64,000 nucleotides of DNA from Acidobacteriota bacterium (GCA_013289835.1 JABCZG010000001.1:62001-126000); one strand, 5' to 3'; shown: positions 16,727 to 24,806, numbered from the stretch's first letter. Numbers and translations: made by a program. The notes: a model not told the origin generated them from the sequence alone.

Positions 16727-18250
16727 ATGGCCTCTAACATAGCCACACAAACCCCAGCGGATGAGACATTTCTACACAGCCGCGAACTGCTCGAGAGTTT
16801 GTTCGATTCCATTCCGGGTGCGGTCGTGGTTTGCGACGATGAAGGCCGAATCGTGCAGGTCAATGCAGAAGTCGAAAACCTCTTCGGGTACACACGCACG
16901 GAACTTCTCTGCCAACCCGTCGGGATCCTGTTTCCTGAACGTTTGCACACCGTGCAGTTGGGCTACGGCCACTACTACCGCCAGGAACCTCGGCGCCGCG
17001 CAGCGGGTGCCGGGTTGGAGCTCTGCGGAAGGCACAAGGACGGCAGAGAGTTTCTGATTGATGTTTTGCGCAGTCCGTTGGAGACAGAACACGGCACGCT
17101 CACCTTAAGTCTCATCCGCGACCTCTCCAAGCGCGAACCTGGCGAAGCCCTCAGGTTTCATCTCGCGGCCCTCGTGAACTCCTCCGGCGACGCCATCGTC
17201 GGCATGACGATGGACGGCATCATCACCAGTTGGAACCGCAGCGCGGAACGAATCTTCGGCTATCCCGCTCGGGAAGCCGTCGGGAAACCAATCTCGATGC
17301 TACATCCCGCTGGCCGAGAGGACGAGAAACTGGACACTCTGGAGTCCCTGAAAAGAGGAGAAACCATCAACGCGTACGACGCCATACGCAGGAGGAAAGA
17401 CGGGGAAAACATCGACGTTTCCGTTACTATTTCTCCGATTTTTGACCCCCTTGGCAACCTGGTGGGCTCTTCGAAGGTCATGCGAGATATTACCGAGCGC
17501 AAGCGCTTGCAGACCGAACTCGAAAATAGCAGAGCCCAGGCTGTTTCTACTGCCCGCCTTTCCGCCCTGGGAATGATGGCTGGAAGCATCGCGCACGAGA
17601 TCAACAACCCGCTTGGCGTCATCCACGCTTCCGCAAGCGACCTGATGGAGATGGCCGAAATGGGCAGCGTGCCGCTCCCGGCGTTGCAGCGAACCAGCAC
17701 TCGCATCAAACGCACCGCCGATCGCATCAGCAAAATTGTAAAGAGCTTGCGGCAGATCTCGCGCGAAGGTAGCGCCGATCCTTTTCAGCAGGCCTCCGTT
17801 GCCGAGATTGTCGAACAAGCACTGGAGTTATGCAGAGAGCGGTTCAGGGAACACTCCGTGCGGCTCGACACGCCAGCTATTGACCCCGAACTGCGCGTCT
17901 TTTGTCGTGAGGTGCAGATCGCCCAGGTCTTGCTGAACCTGCTGCAGAACGCGTTTGACGCGGTTACCGAATGTCCGGGTGAAAAGTGGATACGCCTTGA
18001 AGTCACGGGGCACGAGCAGTCGGCTGTTTTCGCGGTGATCGATAATGGGCCAGGGGTGCCTCCCAATCTCAAAGCACGGATCATGGACCCATTTTTTACC
18101 ACCAAGCCGGTGGGCAAAGGTACGGGCCTGGGCCTGAGCTTGTCGAAAGCCATTGTCGAAGAGCACGGAGGAGAACTCACTCTCTCCGAGTTTGAAGGCC
18201 ATACCTGCTTTTCCTTTTCTCTTCCCCAAGGAGCCGCCAAGTGCAACTAA
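16727..18250 (+). CDS. PAS-domain sensor histidine kinase (NtrB-like)
   Basis: 507 residues, soluble. Two PAS domains (about 18-130 and 140-260; the second has IVGMTMDGIITSWNRSAERIFGY) precede a HisKA domain with His290 in GSIAHEINNPLG and an HATPase_c domain (N box LLNLLQNAFDAV; G1 VIDNGPG; FFTTKPVGKGTGLGL). Its architecture is that of NtrB/FixL-type kinases. The next gene begins ten bases before its end, so kinase and receiver are made together. Confidence 0.92.
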   Translation: MASNIATQTPADETFLHSRELLESLFDSIPGAVVVCDDEGRIVQVNAEVENLFGYTRTELLCQPVGILFPERLHTVQLGYGHYYRQEPRRRAAGAGLELCGRHKDGREFLIDVLRSPLETEHGTLTLSLIRDLSKREPGEALRFHLAALVNSSGDAIVGMTMDGIITSWNRSAERIFGYPAREAVGKPISMLHPAGREDEKLDTLESLKRGETINAYDAIRRRKDGENIDVSVTISPIFDPLGNLVGSSKVMRDITERKRLQTELENSRAQAVSTARLSALGMMAGSIAHEINNPLGVIHASASDLMEMAEMGSVPLPALQRTSTRIKRTADRISKIVKSLRQISREGSADPFQQASVAEIVEQALELCRERFREHSVRLDTPAIDPELRVFCREVQIAQVLLNLLQNAFDAVTECPGEKWIRLEVTGHEQSAVFAVIDNGPGVPPNLKARIMDPFFTTKPVGKGTGLGLSLSKAIVEEHGGELTLSEFEGHTCFSFSLPQGAAKCN

Positions 18251-18975
18251 AGGACGCCACCGTACTTATAGTCGACGATGAGCCCGATTGGCGCGCCATC
18301 ATCCGGGATTGGTTTGAGCGTGAAGGATGCCGTGTGCTGGCTGCAGAGAACGGCGCCGAAGCTCTCCACCTGGTCCGAACCAATCGGATTGACGTCGTTG
18401 TCTCGGACGTCCGGATGCCCGTCATGGACGGGATCACCTTCCTGAGAAACATAAAAGCCAGCGAAAGCTATAAGCCCAGCGTCATGTTCATTACCGGCTT
18501 TAGCGATATCGGGCCAGGAGAAGCTTACGACCTAGGTGTCGAGGCCATGATGGCGAAACCTGTGGAACGCAAAGATCTGATCTCGGCGGTGACTCGCGTC
18601 TTGACCTCGCGCGACGAACTTTGGCAACAGCTCGCCAGCCTTCAACCAGACGCCCTTCTCGCTGCCTCCTTCGCAAGCCTGGCAACGGCTTTGAGCCAGG
18701 GACTCCTCGCCTTTGGTCGCGGCGGCTTTCGGATTCACTCGATTCTCAACCTGCGAGAAGGCCCTGTTGATTTGCTGCTGAATTTCGATGCTGACAAGCG
18801 GACGGTGACGGGACAGGGTATCGTTCGCTGGCTGGCCACCGCTGAAGCGGAAATGGGGGTGGAAATAACAAGCATAGACGACAACAATCGTGCCTGGATT
18901 ATTGGCCTCTCTGGCGCGAATACCTCTCATTCTTTCATCCCGTGTACAACTTCCAGCGCAACTGCGGCGCGCTGA
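18241..18975 (+). CDS. response regulator with degenerate PilZ-like C-terminal domain
   Basis: 244 residues from GTG 18241, with AAGGAG upstream inside the kinase gene. The receiver (1-125) has VDDEP, phosphoacceptor Asp56 in VVSDVRMPVMDG and the Lys in MMAKPVERKD. Residues about 150-222 resemble a PilZ fold: GRGGFRIHSILNLREGPVDLLL, then GIVRW and GVEITSIDD, but the arginines of the c-di-GMP-binding RxxxR motif are missing. No DNA-binding domain is present, so output is probably protein contact. The C-terminus is Ser/Thr-rich. Partner kinase: the overlapping upstream gene. Confidence 0.82.
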   Translation: MQLKDATVLIVDDEPDWRAIIRDWFEREGCRVLAAENGAEALHLVRTNRIDVVVSDVRMPVMDGITFLRNIKASESYKPSVMFITGFSDIGPGEAYDLGVEAMMAKPVERKDLISAVTRVLTSRDELWQQLASLQPDALLAASFASLATALSQGLLAFGRGGFRIHSILNLREGPVDLLLNFDADKRTVTGQGIVRWLATAEAEMGVEITSIDDNNRAWIIGLSGANTSHSFIPCTTSSATAAR

Positions 18976-19070
18976 CTTCCCGGCTGTCCTAGCAGGACAC
19001 TCAGAAGCAGGCCCCACTCCACACCACAATCCATATCAGTTTTAACCGAGGCAGGTTAGCCCGGCGCGAG

Positions 19071-19086
19071 TGTCCAATATTGAACA
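19071..19086. promoter_or_regulatory. palindrome, candidate Crp/Fnr operator
   Basis: TGTCCAATATTGAACA, one mismatch from the perfect palindrome at 20154-20169. It lies 56 bases before the small His-rich gene that precedes the first Crp/Fnr gene. Position and shared sequence point to binding by one or both Crp/Fnr proteins. Confidence 0.6.
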
Positions 19087-19141
19087 GTCCGAAAAATGGA
19101 ACTGCTCTAAGATGCAACGGATAGCAAAGCTGGGAAACACT

Positions 19142-19345
19142 ATGCCAAACGACTCGCATCAAAGAGCTGCCGAATTCCACGAGCTCGCCGCGCACGCGCA
19201 CCGCGCTGCCGCCACGCACCACGGAAAAGAAGATCACCTGACCGGGCACGAGCATTCCAGACAAGCGTTGGAGCACGCCTGCAAAGCCATGCAGTGGTCC
19301 GAAGATGCCCATCGCAAGTCCCAAAAAGCCGCAGGGAAGGCATAG
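19142..19345 (+). CDS. small histidine-rich helical protein
   Basis: 67 residues from ATG 19142. It is almost entirely helix-forming and rich in His and Ala (HELAAHAHRAAATHHGKED, GHEHSRQALEHACKA). About a dozen histidines in so short a protein suggest metal binding, but no known site is formed. It ends 15 bases before the first Crp/Fnr gene and lies behind the palindrome at 19071, so it is probably the first gene of that operon. Small proteins like this occur in soil bacteria with no assigned function. Confidence 0.6.
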   Translation: MPNDSHQRAAEFHELAAHAHRAAATHHGKEDHLTGHEHSRQALEHACKAMQWSEDAHRKSQKAAGKA

Positions 19346-19360
19346 GGTGCGGAGCGACTC

Positions 19361-20014
19361 ATGAAGCGCACGAAAAAGATGAACGGCCACCTTGGTGGTT
19401 TCTCTTCCGGAGCCGGCCTGGGCGGCAAGGTCTCCCACTTTCGGGACAAACAGAATATCTACAAACAAGGGGCCCCAGCTTACACGCTTTTCTACATTCA
19501 AGAAGGCGGCGTGCGGCTCAGTACCCGAACGAAACAGCAGCCATCCGCGGTTACCGCCATCCTGGGTGTGGGAGATTTCTTTGGTGAGCTTTGCCTTGCT
19601 GGCTATCCCCTTCGCATGTCCACGGCCGTCGCCTTGACCTCCAGCTCCATACGCACCATCCAGAAAAATAAGATGCTCGAAATGCTTCGCAAAAAGAGCA
19701 AGGCGTCAAATGCCATGGTGGCCTATCTGTTGTCCAGCGTCCAGAAGTACAAGGACCATGTTTCGGAGTTACTGACTTCTTCCGCCGAACAGCGCCTGGC
19801 GCGCGTGCTTTTGCGGCTGGCGCACTTGGATAAAAGAGGCCCATCAGTTGTCGAGATTCCCATTGTCAGTCATCAAGTTCTGGCGGAAATGGTTGGCACC
19901 ACCCGCCCACGAGTCAATCTGTTCATGAATCGATTCAGGAAGCAGGGATTCATAAACTACGATGGCGGGCTGGAAGTGCACCAGTCCCTGAGGAAAGTTC
20001 TCCGAAGCAGCTAG
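19361..20014 (+). CDS. Crp/Fnr-family transcriptional regulator (copy 1)
   Basis: 217 residues. A cyclic-nucleotide-binding-like beta-barrel spans about 28-140 (YIQEGGVRLS; GVGDFFGELCLAG) and a winged helix follows (VSHQVLAEMVGTTRPRVNLFMNRFRKQGFI). Only one cysteine is seen in the effector region, so it is not a 4Fe-4S FNR type. It is a paralogue of the gene at 20197, sharing the YIQEGGV and MVGTT/MIGTTR R-VN-FMN motifs. The effector is unknown. Confidence 0.9.
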   Translation: MKRTKKMNGHLGGFSSGAGLGGKVSHFRDKQNIYKQGAPAYTLFYIQEGGVRLSTRTKQQPSAVTAILGVGDFFGELCLAGYPLRMSTAVALTSSSIRTIQKNKMLEMLRKKSKASNAMVAYLLSSVQKYKDHVSELLTSSAEQRLARVLLRLAHLDKRGPSVVEIPIVSHQVLAEMVGTTRPRVNLFMNRFRKQGFINYDGGLEVHQSLRKVLRSS

Positions 20015-20153
20015 AAGTCGCGTCCGGAAAAGAATCACAATCGTTCTAATCGATAACCGCCCGGACAGGGCCATGGATATGCGCGGTATCGTTCCGTTTG
20101 ATGCTCTGAATCTTCTGCTCTTCGCTGTTGAGGCTTTGGTAGTCAGCGCGGAT

Positions 20154-20169
20154 TGTTCAATATTGAACA
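20154..20169. promoter_or_regulatory. perfect 16-bp palindrome, candidate Crp/Fnr operator
   Basis: TGTTCAATATTGAACA, perfectly symmetrical, 27 bases before the start of the second Crp/Fnr gene. The near-identical site at 19071 stands before the first Crp/Fnr operon. The closeness to the start codon fits repression, perhaps autoregulation. No copy is seen before the isonitrile gene at 21021. Confidence 0.65.
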
Positions 20170-20196
20170 GTTGGCAGTATCGTGCTATTCTGAGCT

Positions 20197-20904
20197 ATGG
20201 TGTCTTCTGCATCTCGACGCCTTTCCGGCCCCGTCACTCGCTCTCCCAAAAAAGCGAATCTGAAAATATCTGCCTTCGATGTGCAAGCGTTTCTCGACTC
20301 GGCCGGTCTGAGGAGATCCATCCGCAAGCTTCAAAGAGCAGAAACAATCTTCAGGCAGGGTGATTCCGCTAAGAGCGTTTTATACATTCAGGAAGGCGGC
20401 GTGAAGCTTTCGGTTGTCAATGAATCCGGCAAAGAAGCGGTTGTGGCGCTTCTCACACAAGGGGATTTTTTGGGCGAAGGGTGCCTCGCAGGCCAGTCCA
20501 AGTGCATGGCCACGGCGACAACCATTGCACCCACCACCGTGCTCGTCATCGAAAAAGACGAGATGCTTCGCGTCCTCCACGTCGAACATGAGTTCTCCGA
20601 CAGGTTCATCGCCTATATGCTTGCGAGAAACATTCGCGTCGAGGCCGACCTCATCGACCAGCTCTTCAACTCCAGCGAAAAACGGCTGGCGCGCACCCTG
20701 CTGTTGCTTGCGCGCTATGGCGCGCCAGGCAAGCTTGAAAAAACGCTTCCCAAAGTGTCGCAGGAAACGCTCGCGGAGATGATCGGCACGACGCGGTCGC
20801 GCGTCAATTTTTTTATGAACAAATTCAGGGATCTGGGCTTCATCGAATACGACGGCGAGATCCGCGTCAACAATTCCCTCCTGAGTGTCGTCCTGCACGA
20901 TTAG
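20197..20904 (+). CDS. Crp/Fnr-family transcriptional regulator (copy 2)
   Basis: 235 residues with the same design as the gene at 19361: effector barrel (YIQEGGVKLSVVNESGKEAVVALLTQGDF in part; GEGCLAGQSKCMATAT) and a C-terminal winged helix (VSQETLAEMIGTTRSRVNFFMNKF). Two cysteines in the barrel do not match an iron-sulfur FNR pattern. It is followed after about 117 bases by the TetR-isonitrile synthase gene on the same strand, which makes it a candidate controller of that cluster. Confidence 0.9.
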   Translation: MVSSASRRLSGPVTRSPKKANLKISAFDVQAFLDSAGLRRSIRKLQRAETIFRQGDSAKSVLYIQEGGVKLSVVNESGKEAVVALLTQGDFLGEGCLAGQSKCMATATTIAPTTVLVIEKDEMLRVLHVEHEFSDRFIAYMLARNIRVEADLIDQLFNSSEKRLARTLLLLARYGAPGKLEKTLPKVSQETLAEMIGTTRSRVNFFMNKFRDLGFIEYDGEIRVNNSLLSVVLHD

Positions 20905-21020
20905 CGCTTCGTTCGTTTTCCGCGCTTGCGGGAATCCCGATTCGAAATGTGTGGCAGTGGCTTGGCAACCTCACCCGTCGTTGTAGTAGCTTCCCGCCTA
21001 ATTTGCGGTATCTTTCAATT

Positions 21021-22622
21021 ATGGATTCGCAGGTCACGCGAAGCCGCCAGCGGATTCTGGAGTCCGCGGTGGTGTTGTTGCGAGAGGGCGGCTTGCCGGG
21101 GCAGTTGGTCGAAGCGGCGGCGGAGGTGGCACGCGTTCCCATTTCGAACGCCAAACTTTTTTTCCAGAACGACGAAGAATTAATCCTCGCGCTGTATCTA
21201 CGCCTTGCCAATGACCTGGAGGTGCGCGCCTCGGCGCTGCCGCCCGGTGGCGTGGCCGAGCGATTTCGCGCGCTGATGCTGGCCAAGCTGGGGCTCGTGA
21301 AACCTTACCGTGAAGCATTCGCCGGGTTATTCGCGAAAATGCTCGATCCGCGGACCAATGTCGGCGTGCTGAGCAAGCAGACCGAATTGGTGCGGCTGCG
21401 GGCGCGAGCAGCATTCGCGAAAGTGGTTCACGAAGCGGACGACGCGCCCGACGCCGCAGCGCAACTGATTCAAGGGCTTTATGCCGCGCACTTGGCTTTG
21501 CTGCTGATCTGGAGCCAGGACCAAACGCCGGATTCGAAGAGCACGCACGCCGCGCTCGAAATGATTTGCAAACTGACCAGTCTGGTTTCCCGGTTTCGTT
21601 GGACGCCCATATCTGCCACGATCATCGAAAGCATCGGCGCGATTTGCGGGCCTTTGGTGGATCCGCCCGCGGATCCGGAGACCACGGCGCGAGCGCGCGA
21701 AATTCTTGCAGTGATGTTTCGGCACCGGCGCACTCTGCCGGGCACAGAAAAATGTGCGCAGGCTGCGAGCGGCGAACTGTGTGATCAATGTTTAGAGCCT
21801 CACCTTCCGCTCGTCCGCCGCTTTGTCGGAGCGAATCTCCCGGTCCATTTTGTGCTTCCGGCGTTTCCGGCAAAGTCACCGAACCCGCGGAAAGTGCTTG
21901 GCCTCATGCCGGATATGGCGGAGGAGCTGAGCCTGCAATTTTTGGACGGCCTCTGTGCGGACATTCGAACAATTTATCCGCCGGGAGCGCGCATCACTAT
22001 TTGTTCCGACGGATTGGTTTTCAGCGATCTCGTGGGCGTTACCGATTCGGACGTCACCAGCTATGGCGAACGGATCGCGGAGATGATCGCGCAGCTGCAT
22101 CTGGAATCTCTTGAAACCTTTCATATGCAGGATCTCTATGATGAAGCGGGTTCGGGCGAGCAAATGCGCGAGTGGCTCTGCCGCCACTACGCGGAATCAA
22201 GCGAAACCATCCACGAGAGGTTGCATTCGAACGAGAGCCAGCAGGCTTTGTTCAACGGTATTCAACGGTTTCTCTTCGAGGACCGGGTCGAAATCGAAAA
22301 AGATAAAAGTCGCAGCCGCATTCGTTCGGAGTGCAAGGAGCGCACGTATGAATTGGTCCGGCGGAGCTACGCCTGGGGACGTCTGGTGGCAGACTGCTTC
22401 CCCGCATCGCTGCGGCTTTCCATTCATCCGCAACCGCCGCATTCTGAGAAGCTCGGCATTCTTCTGTGCGAATCGCGCGACGTCTGGCTGACGCCGTGGC
22501 ACGCCGTGGCCTTCAAAGAGAACGGCCGGTTTCGCCTCGTCAAGCGTCGTGAAGCGGAGGAATTGGGCGCTTCCATCGTCCTGAAAGAAGGATCGCCTTC
22601 TTACATGGAGCTCAGCCAGTGA
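21021..22622 (+). CDS. TetR-like domain fused to isonitrile synthase (PvcA/Dit1 family)
   Basis: 533 residues from ATG 21021. Residues 5-55 look like a TetR helix-turn-helix (TRSRQRILESAVVLLREGG; PISNAKLFFQNDEELILALY) with a TetR-like helical body to about 205. From about 225 to the end the sequence is of the Dit1/PvcA family: LPAFPAKSPN (279-288), MPDMAEEL, IYPPGARITICSDGLVFSDLVGV (split motif), MREWLCRHYAES and the C-terminal LRLSIHPQP. This family converts the alpha-amino group of Tyr or Trp into an isonitrile using ribulose-5-phosphate as carbon donor. Its stop overlaps the next gene by four bases. The fusion would place a regulatory-type fold on a biosynthetic enzyme; the TetR part may serve DNA binding or only dimerisation. 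Confidence 0.85.
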   Translation: MDSQVTRSRQRILESAVVLLREGGLPGQLVEAAAEVARVPISNAKLFFQNDEELILALYLRLANDLEVRASALPPGGVAERFRALMLAKLGLVKPYREAFAGLFAKMLDPRTNVGVLSKQTELVRLRARAAFAKVVHEADDAPDAAAQLIQGLYAAHLALLLIWSQDQTPDSKSTHAALEMICKLTSLVSRFRWTPISATIIESIGAICGPLVDPPADPETTARAREILAVMFRHRRTLPGTEKCAQAASGELCDQCLEPHLPLVRRFVGANLPVHFVLPAFPAKSPNPRKVLGLMPDMAEELSLQFLDGLCADIRTIYPPGARITICSDGLVFSDLVGVTDSDVTSYGERIAEMIAQLHLESLETFHMQDLYDEAGSGEQMREWLCRHYAESSETIHERLHSNESQQALFNGIQRFLFEDRVEIEKDKSRSRIRSECKERTYELVRRSYAWGRLVADCFPASLRLSIHPQPPHSEKLGILLCESRDVWLTPWHAVAFKENGRFRLVKRREAEELGASIVLKEGSPSYMELSQ

Positions 22623-23047
22623 TCGACGCACTCGAAAACGTCCGCGCGGCGCGCGATCTGTATCTACAAGCCTCCGGCTTTACGACCGATTCGTACACGG
22701 ATCCCAATTTCACGGTGAAGGTCGGCTTCGTTACGATGCGATTTCCCAACCCCGGCCTGCTGCCAATGCATGATCTCCATCACGTCGCCACCGGTTACGA
22801 TTCGTCGCTGTTGGGCGAAGCAGAAATCAGTGTGTTCGAATTGCGCGCGGGAAGCGGGAATGCGCTCATCTTCTTTCTCTGCTGCGGCTCGATTCTCGTC
22901 GGCTTATGCCTCTCTCCGCGGCGCATGTGGCGCGCGTGGAAAGCAGCGCGCGGTGCGCGGTCCTTGTACGGAACCAAAGTGCCCTATGAAGCCTTGCTGG
23001 CGATGGATGTCGCTCAACTCCGCAAAGTGATCGGGCTGGAGGTCTAA
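22619..23047 (+). CDS. COQ4-like metal-binding protein
   Basis: 142 residues from GTG 22619, overlapping the isonitrile synthase stop (GTGA). Residues 51-67 have H-D-L-H-H, eleven residues, then Glu67, the exact HDxxH-x11-E zinc/metal motif of COQ4. The C-terminus (MWRAWKAARGARSLYG, LAMDVAQLRKVIGLEV) also fits COQ4. A hydrophobic stretch (ALIFFLCCGSILVGLCL) is membrane-associated, like COQ4. It is shorter than typical COQ4 (about 220). In ubiquinone synthesis COQ4 acts on a prenylated aromatic ring, and here it is encoded with a UbiA prenyltransferase. Role in this cluster is inferred. Confidence 0.7.
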   Translation: MIDALENVRAARDLYLQASGFTTDSYTDPNFTVKVGFVTMRFPNPGLLPMHDLHHVATGYDSSLLGEAEISVFELRAGSGNALIFFLCCGSILVGLCLSPRRMWRAWKAARGARSLYGTKVPYEALLAMDVAQLRKVIGLEV

Positions 23048-23839
23048 TTGAAAACACAGACATGGCAGACGCACGTGCTTTCGCCGTTCGGCCTTGAAGT
23101 CACGGCGGCATCACAAAAGGAAAGCCTCGCCGAAATCGACGTGCCGCTTCTCAAAGAGTGGATCGCCAAAGAGCGATTCGTCTTGTTGCGTAGATTCGCG
23201 CCTCTCTCAACCGACGATATGATGCGGCTCGCGAAAACGCTCGGCGAGCCGCTGGAATGGGAATTTGGCGCCGTCAACGAGCTTGTCGCCAAACCGGATG
23301 CGAAGAACTACATCTACACCACCGGCGCGGTGCCCTTTCATTGGGACGGCGCGTTCGTCGGAAAAATCCCGCACTACATTCTTTTTTCGTGTGAGCTCGC
23401 GCCGCCCGAGAATAGCGGTGGCGAAACCATCTTCTGCGATGGCGCTCGTCTCTTGAACGCTGCAACACCGCAACAGCGCGCACTTTGGAAAACGACCTCT
23501 ATCATCTACAGCACCGCGAAAGTTGTCCACTATGGCGGTTCCTTCACCTCTCCGATGATCGTGCGCCATCCTGCGAGCGGCGAAGACACGCTGCGCTTCG
23601 CCGAGCCCGTGCGCGACTTGAATCCCGTTTCGCTCGACATTCCCGGCATGGCGCCAGCTCAACGTGAAGCGCTTGTCGCCGAAGTCTCTGCGCTTCTGCG
23701 CAATCCGAACTGCTTCGCCGCGCACGCGTGGCAAGCTGGCGACATACTCATCGCCGACAATCACGCGCTCCTCCACGGACGCAACGCTTTCGTTCACGCG
23801 GCCTCGCGCCACCTCCGCCGCATCAACATACTCGGATGA
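23048..23839 (+). CDS. Fe(II)/2-oxoglutarate dioxygenase, TauD/PvcB type
   Basis: 263 residues from TTG 23048, with a strong GGAGG five bases before it and directly after the previous stop. The iron ligands are H98-x-D100 (FHWDGAF) and a distal His at about 243 (LLHGRNAF); the 2-oxoglutarate Arg is in HLRRIN near 257. PvcB-type enzymes oxidatively decarboxylate or desaturate the amino-acid isonitrile made by PvcA to a vinyl isonitrile. Adjacency to a PvcA-family gene makes this the likely reaction here. Its stop overlaps the UbiA gene (ATGA). Confidence 0.85.
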   Translation: MKTQTWQTHVLSPFGLEVTAASQKESLAEIDVPLLKEWIAKERFVLLRRFAPLSTDDMMRLAKTLGEPLEWEFGAVNELVAKPDAKNYIYTTGAVPFHWDGAFVGKIPHYILFSCELAPPENSGGETIFCDGARLLNAATPQQRALWKTTSIIYSTAKVVHYGGSFTSPMIVRHPASGEDTLRFAEPVRDLNPVSLDIPGMAPAQREALVAEVSALLRNPNCFAAHAWQAGDILIADNHALLHGRNAFVHAASRHLRRINILG

Positions 23840-24795
23840 CCAAGCTGCTCCATTTTCTGCGCGAGCTGCTGGTCATCCGCCGCGTCGAATTCCGTATCGC
23901 CGAAATCCCCATCGTCGCCATGCCCGCACTGCTGGTGAACAAGGAACTCGCGCCCCTGAAAACGCAGACCTTTTGGGAAGGCGTGCTGATTTTCTTTTTT
24001 CTGTTTGCCTTCGGAGACATGATCAACTGCCTCGCCGACCGCGATCTCGACGCCAAATACAAGCCGCACCTTTCGCGCGCGGTCTACAACCTGGGCGTGC
24101 CCTTCGTCACATTCCAGATTATTCTGTGGGCTGTGCTCGCGCTGGCTCTCGCGGCGCACGTATCTTGGCTGCTGCACCGCTGGCAGTTGTTTGCGTTGAC
24201 CGCAGTTGGCCTCGCCCTGGGCGCCGCGTATTCCGTCGAGCCATTTCGCCTAAAAGGTCGCGGCCTCGCTCAATTATTTTGTCTCTGGCTGATTATTTTT
24301 GTCGGTCCGATGCTGATGATCGCAACGCTCTTCGGCACCTGGCCATCGCCGGAGTTGGTGGCGTTCGCCATGGCCTACGGCGCCGTCCAAATGGGTATCA
24401 TCCTCGTGAACACAGCGGAAGACTATCCCGAGGATCGCGAAGCCGGTGTGCGAACGGTGATCGTTTCCTTGGGCCTCGCGCGCGGAATCGCTTTAGCCTC
24501 TGCGCTGGCGACGGCCGGCGCCGCGGTAATGCTTGTCACGCTTGCAATATTGTATTGGGTTCGCGGATTGCCAATGTTGCGAAGCATCGCGCTGTTGCCC
24601 GCAGCTGCCGCGTGTCTCTGGTTGACCAACGCGATTCGCAGCTTATCTCGCGAAGTCGCCGCCGCCCCGCTCGAAGTTGGCATTGCGCGCGTGAAGGCCG
24701 CCGCAAAAAAAGTCCCAGCCTGGGTCACCGTAGTGGCTTGGACATCGTTTGCCGCGGTCTTAACCCTGTTCCTCTACTCTGCAAAATTGTTTTAG
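23836..24795 (+). CDS. UbiA-family membrane prenyltransferase
   Basis: 319 residues, with about eight hydrophobic helices. Both Mg-diphosphate motifs of the UbiA family are present: N64-x3-D68-x3-D72 (NCLADRDLD) and N192-x3-D196-x3-D200 (NTAEDYPED). Such enzymes attach an isoprenoid chain to an aromatic or other acceptor in the membrane. The ATGA overlap with the dioxygenase ties it to the isonitrile operon, so a prenylated Tyr-derived isonitrile is a reasonable hypothesis. The acceptor and chain length are not evident. An alternative is an unrelated lipid-quinone role with chance adjacency, but four coupled genes argue against this. Confidence 0.85.
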   Translation: MTKLLHFLRELLVIRRVEFRIAEIPIVAMPALLVNKELAPLKTQTFWEGVLIFFFLFAFGDMINCLADRDLDAKYKPHLSRAVYNLGVPFVTFQIILWAVLALALAAHVSWLLHRWQLFALTAVGLALGAAYSVEPFRLKGRGLAQLFCLWLIIFVGPMLMIATLFGTWPSPELVAFAMAYGAVQMGIILVNTAEDYPEDREAGVRTVIVSLGLARGIALASALATAGAAVMLVTLAILYWVRGLPMLRSIALLPAAAACLWLTNAIRSLSREVAAAPLEVGIARVKAAAKKVPAWVTVVAWTSFAAVLTLFLYSAKLF

Positions 24796-24806
24796 CAAAA
24801 AAAGAT

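Noticed and set aside
19361..20904. FNR-type iron-sulfur cluster in the Crp/Fnr paralogues
   Set aside because: There are only one or two cysteines in the effector domains and they do not form the FNR spacing.
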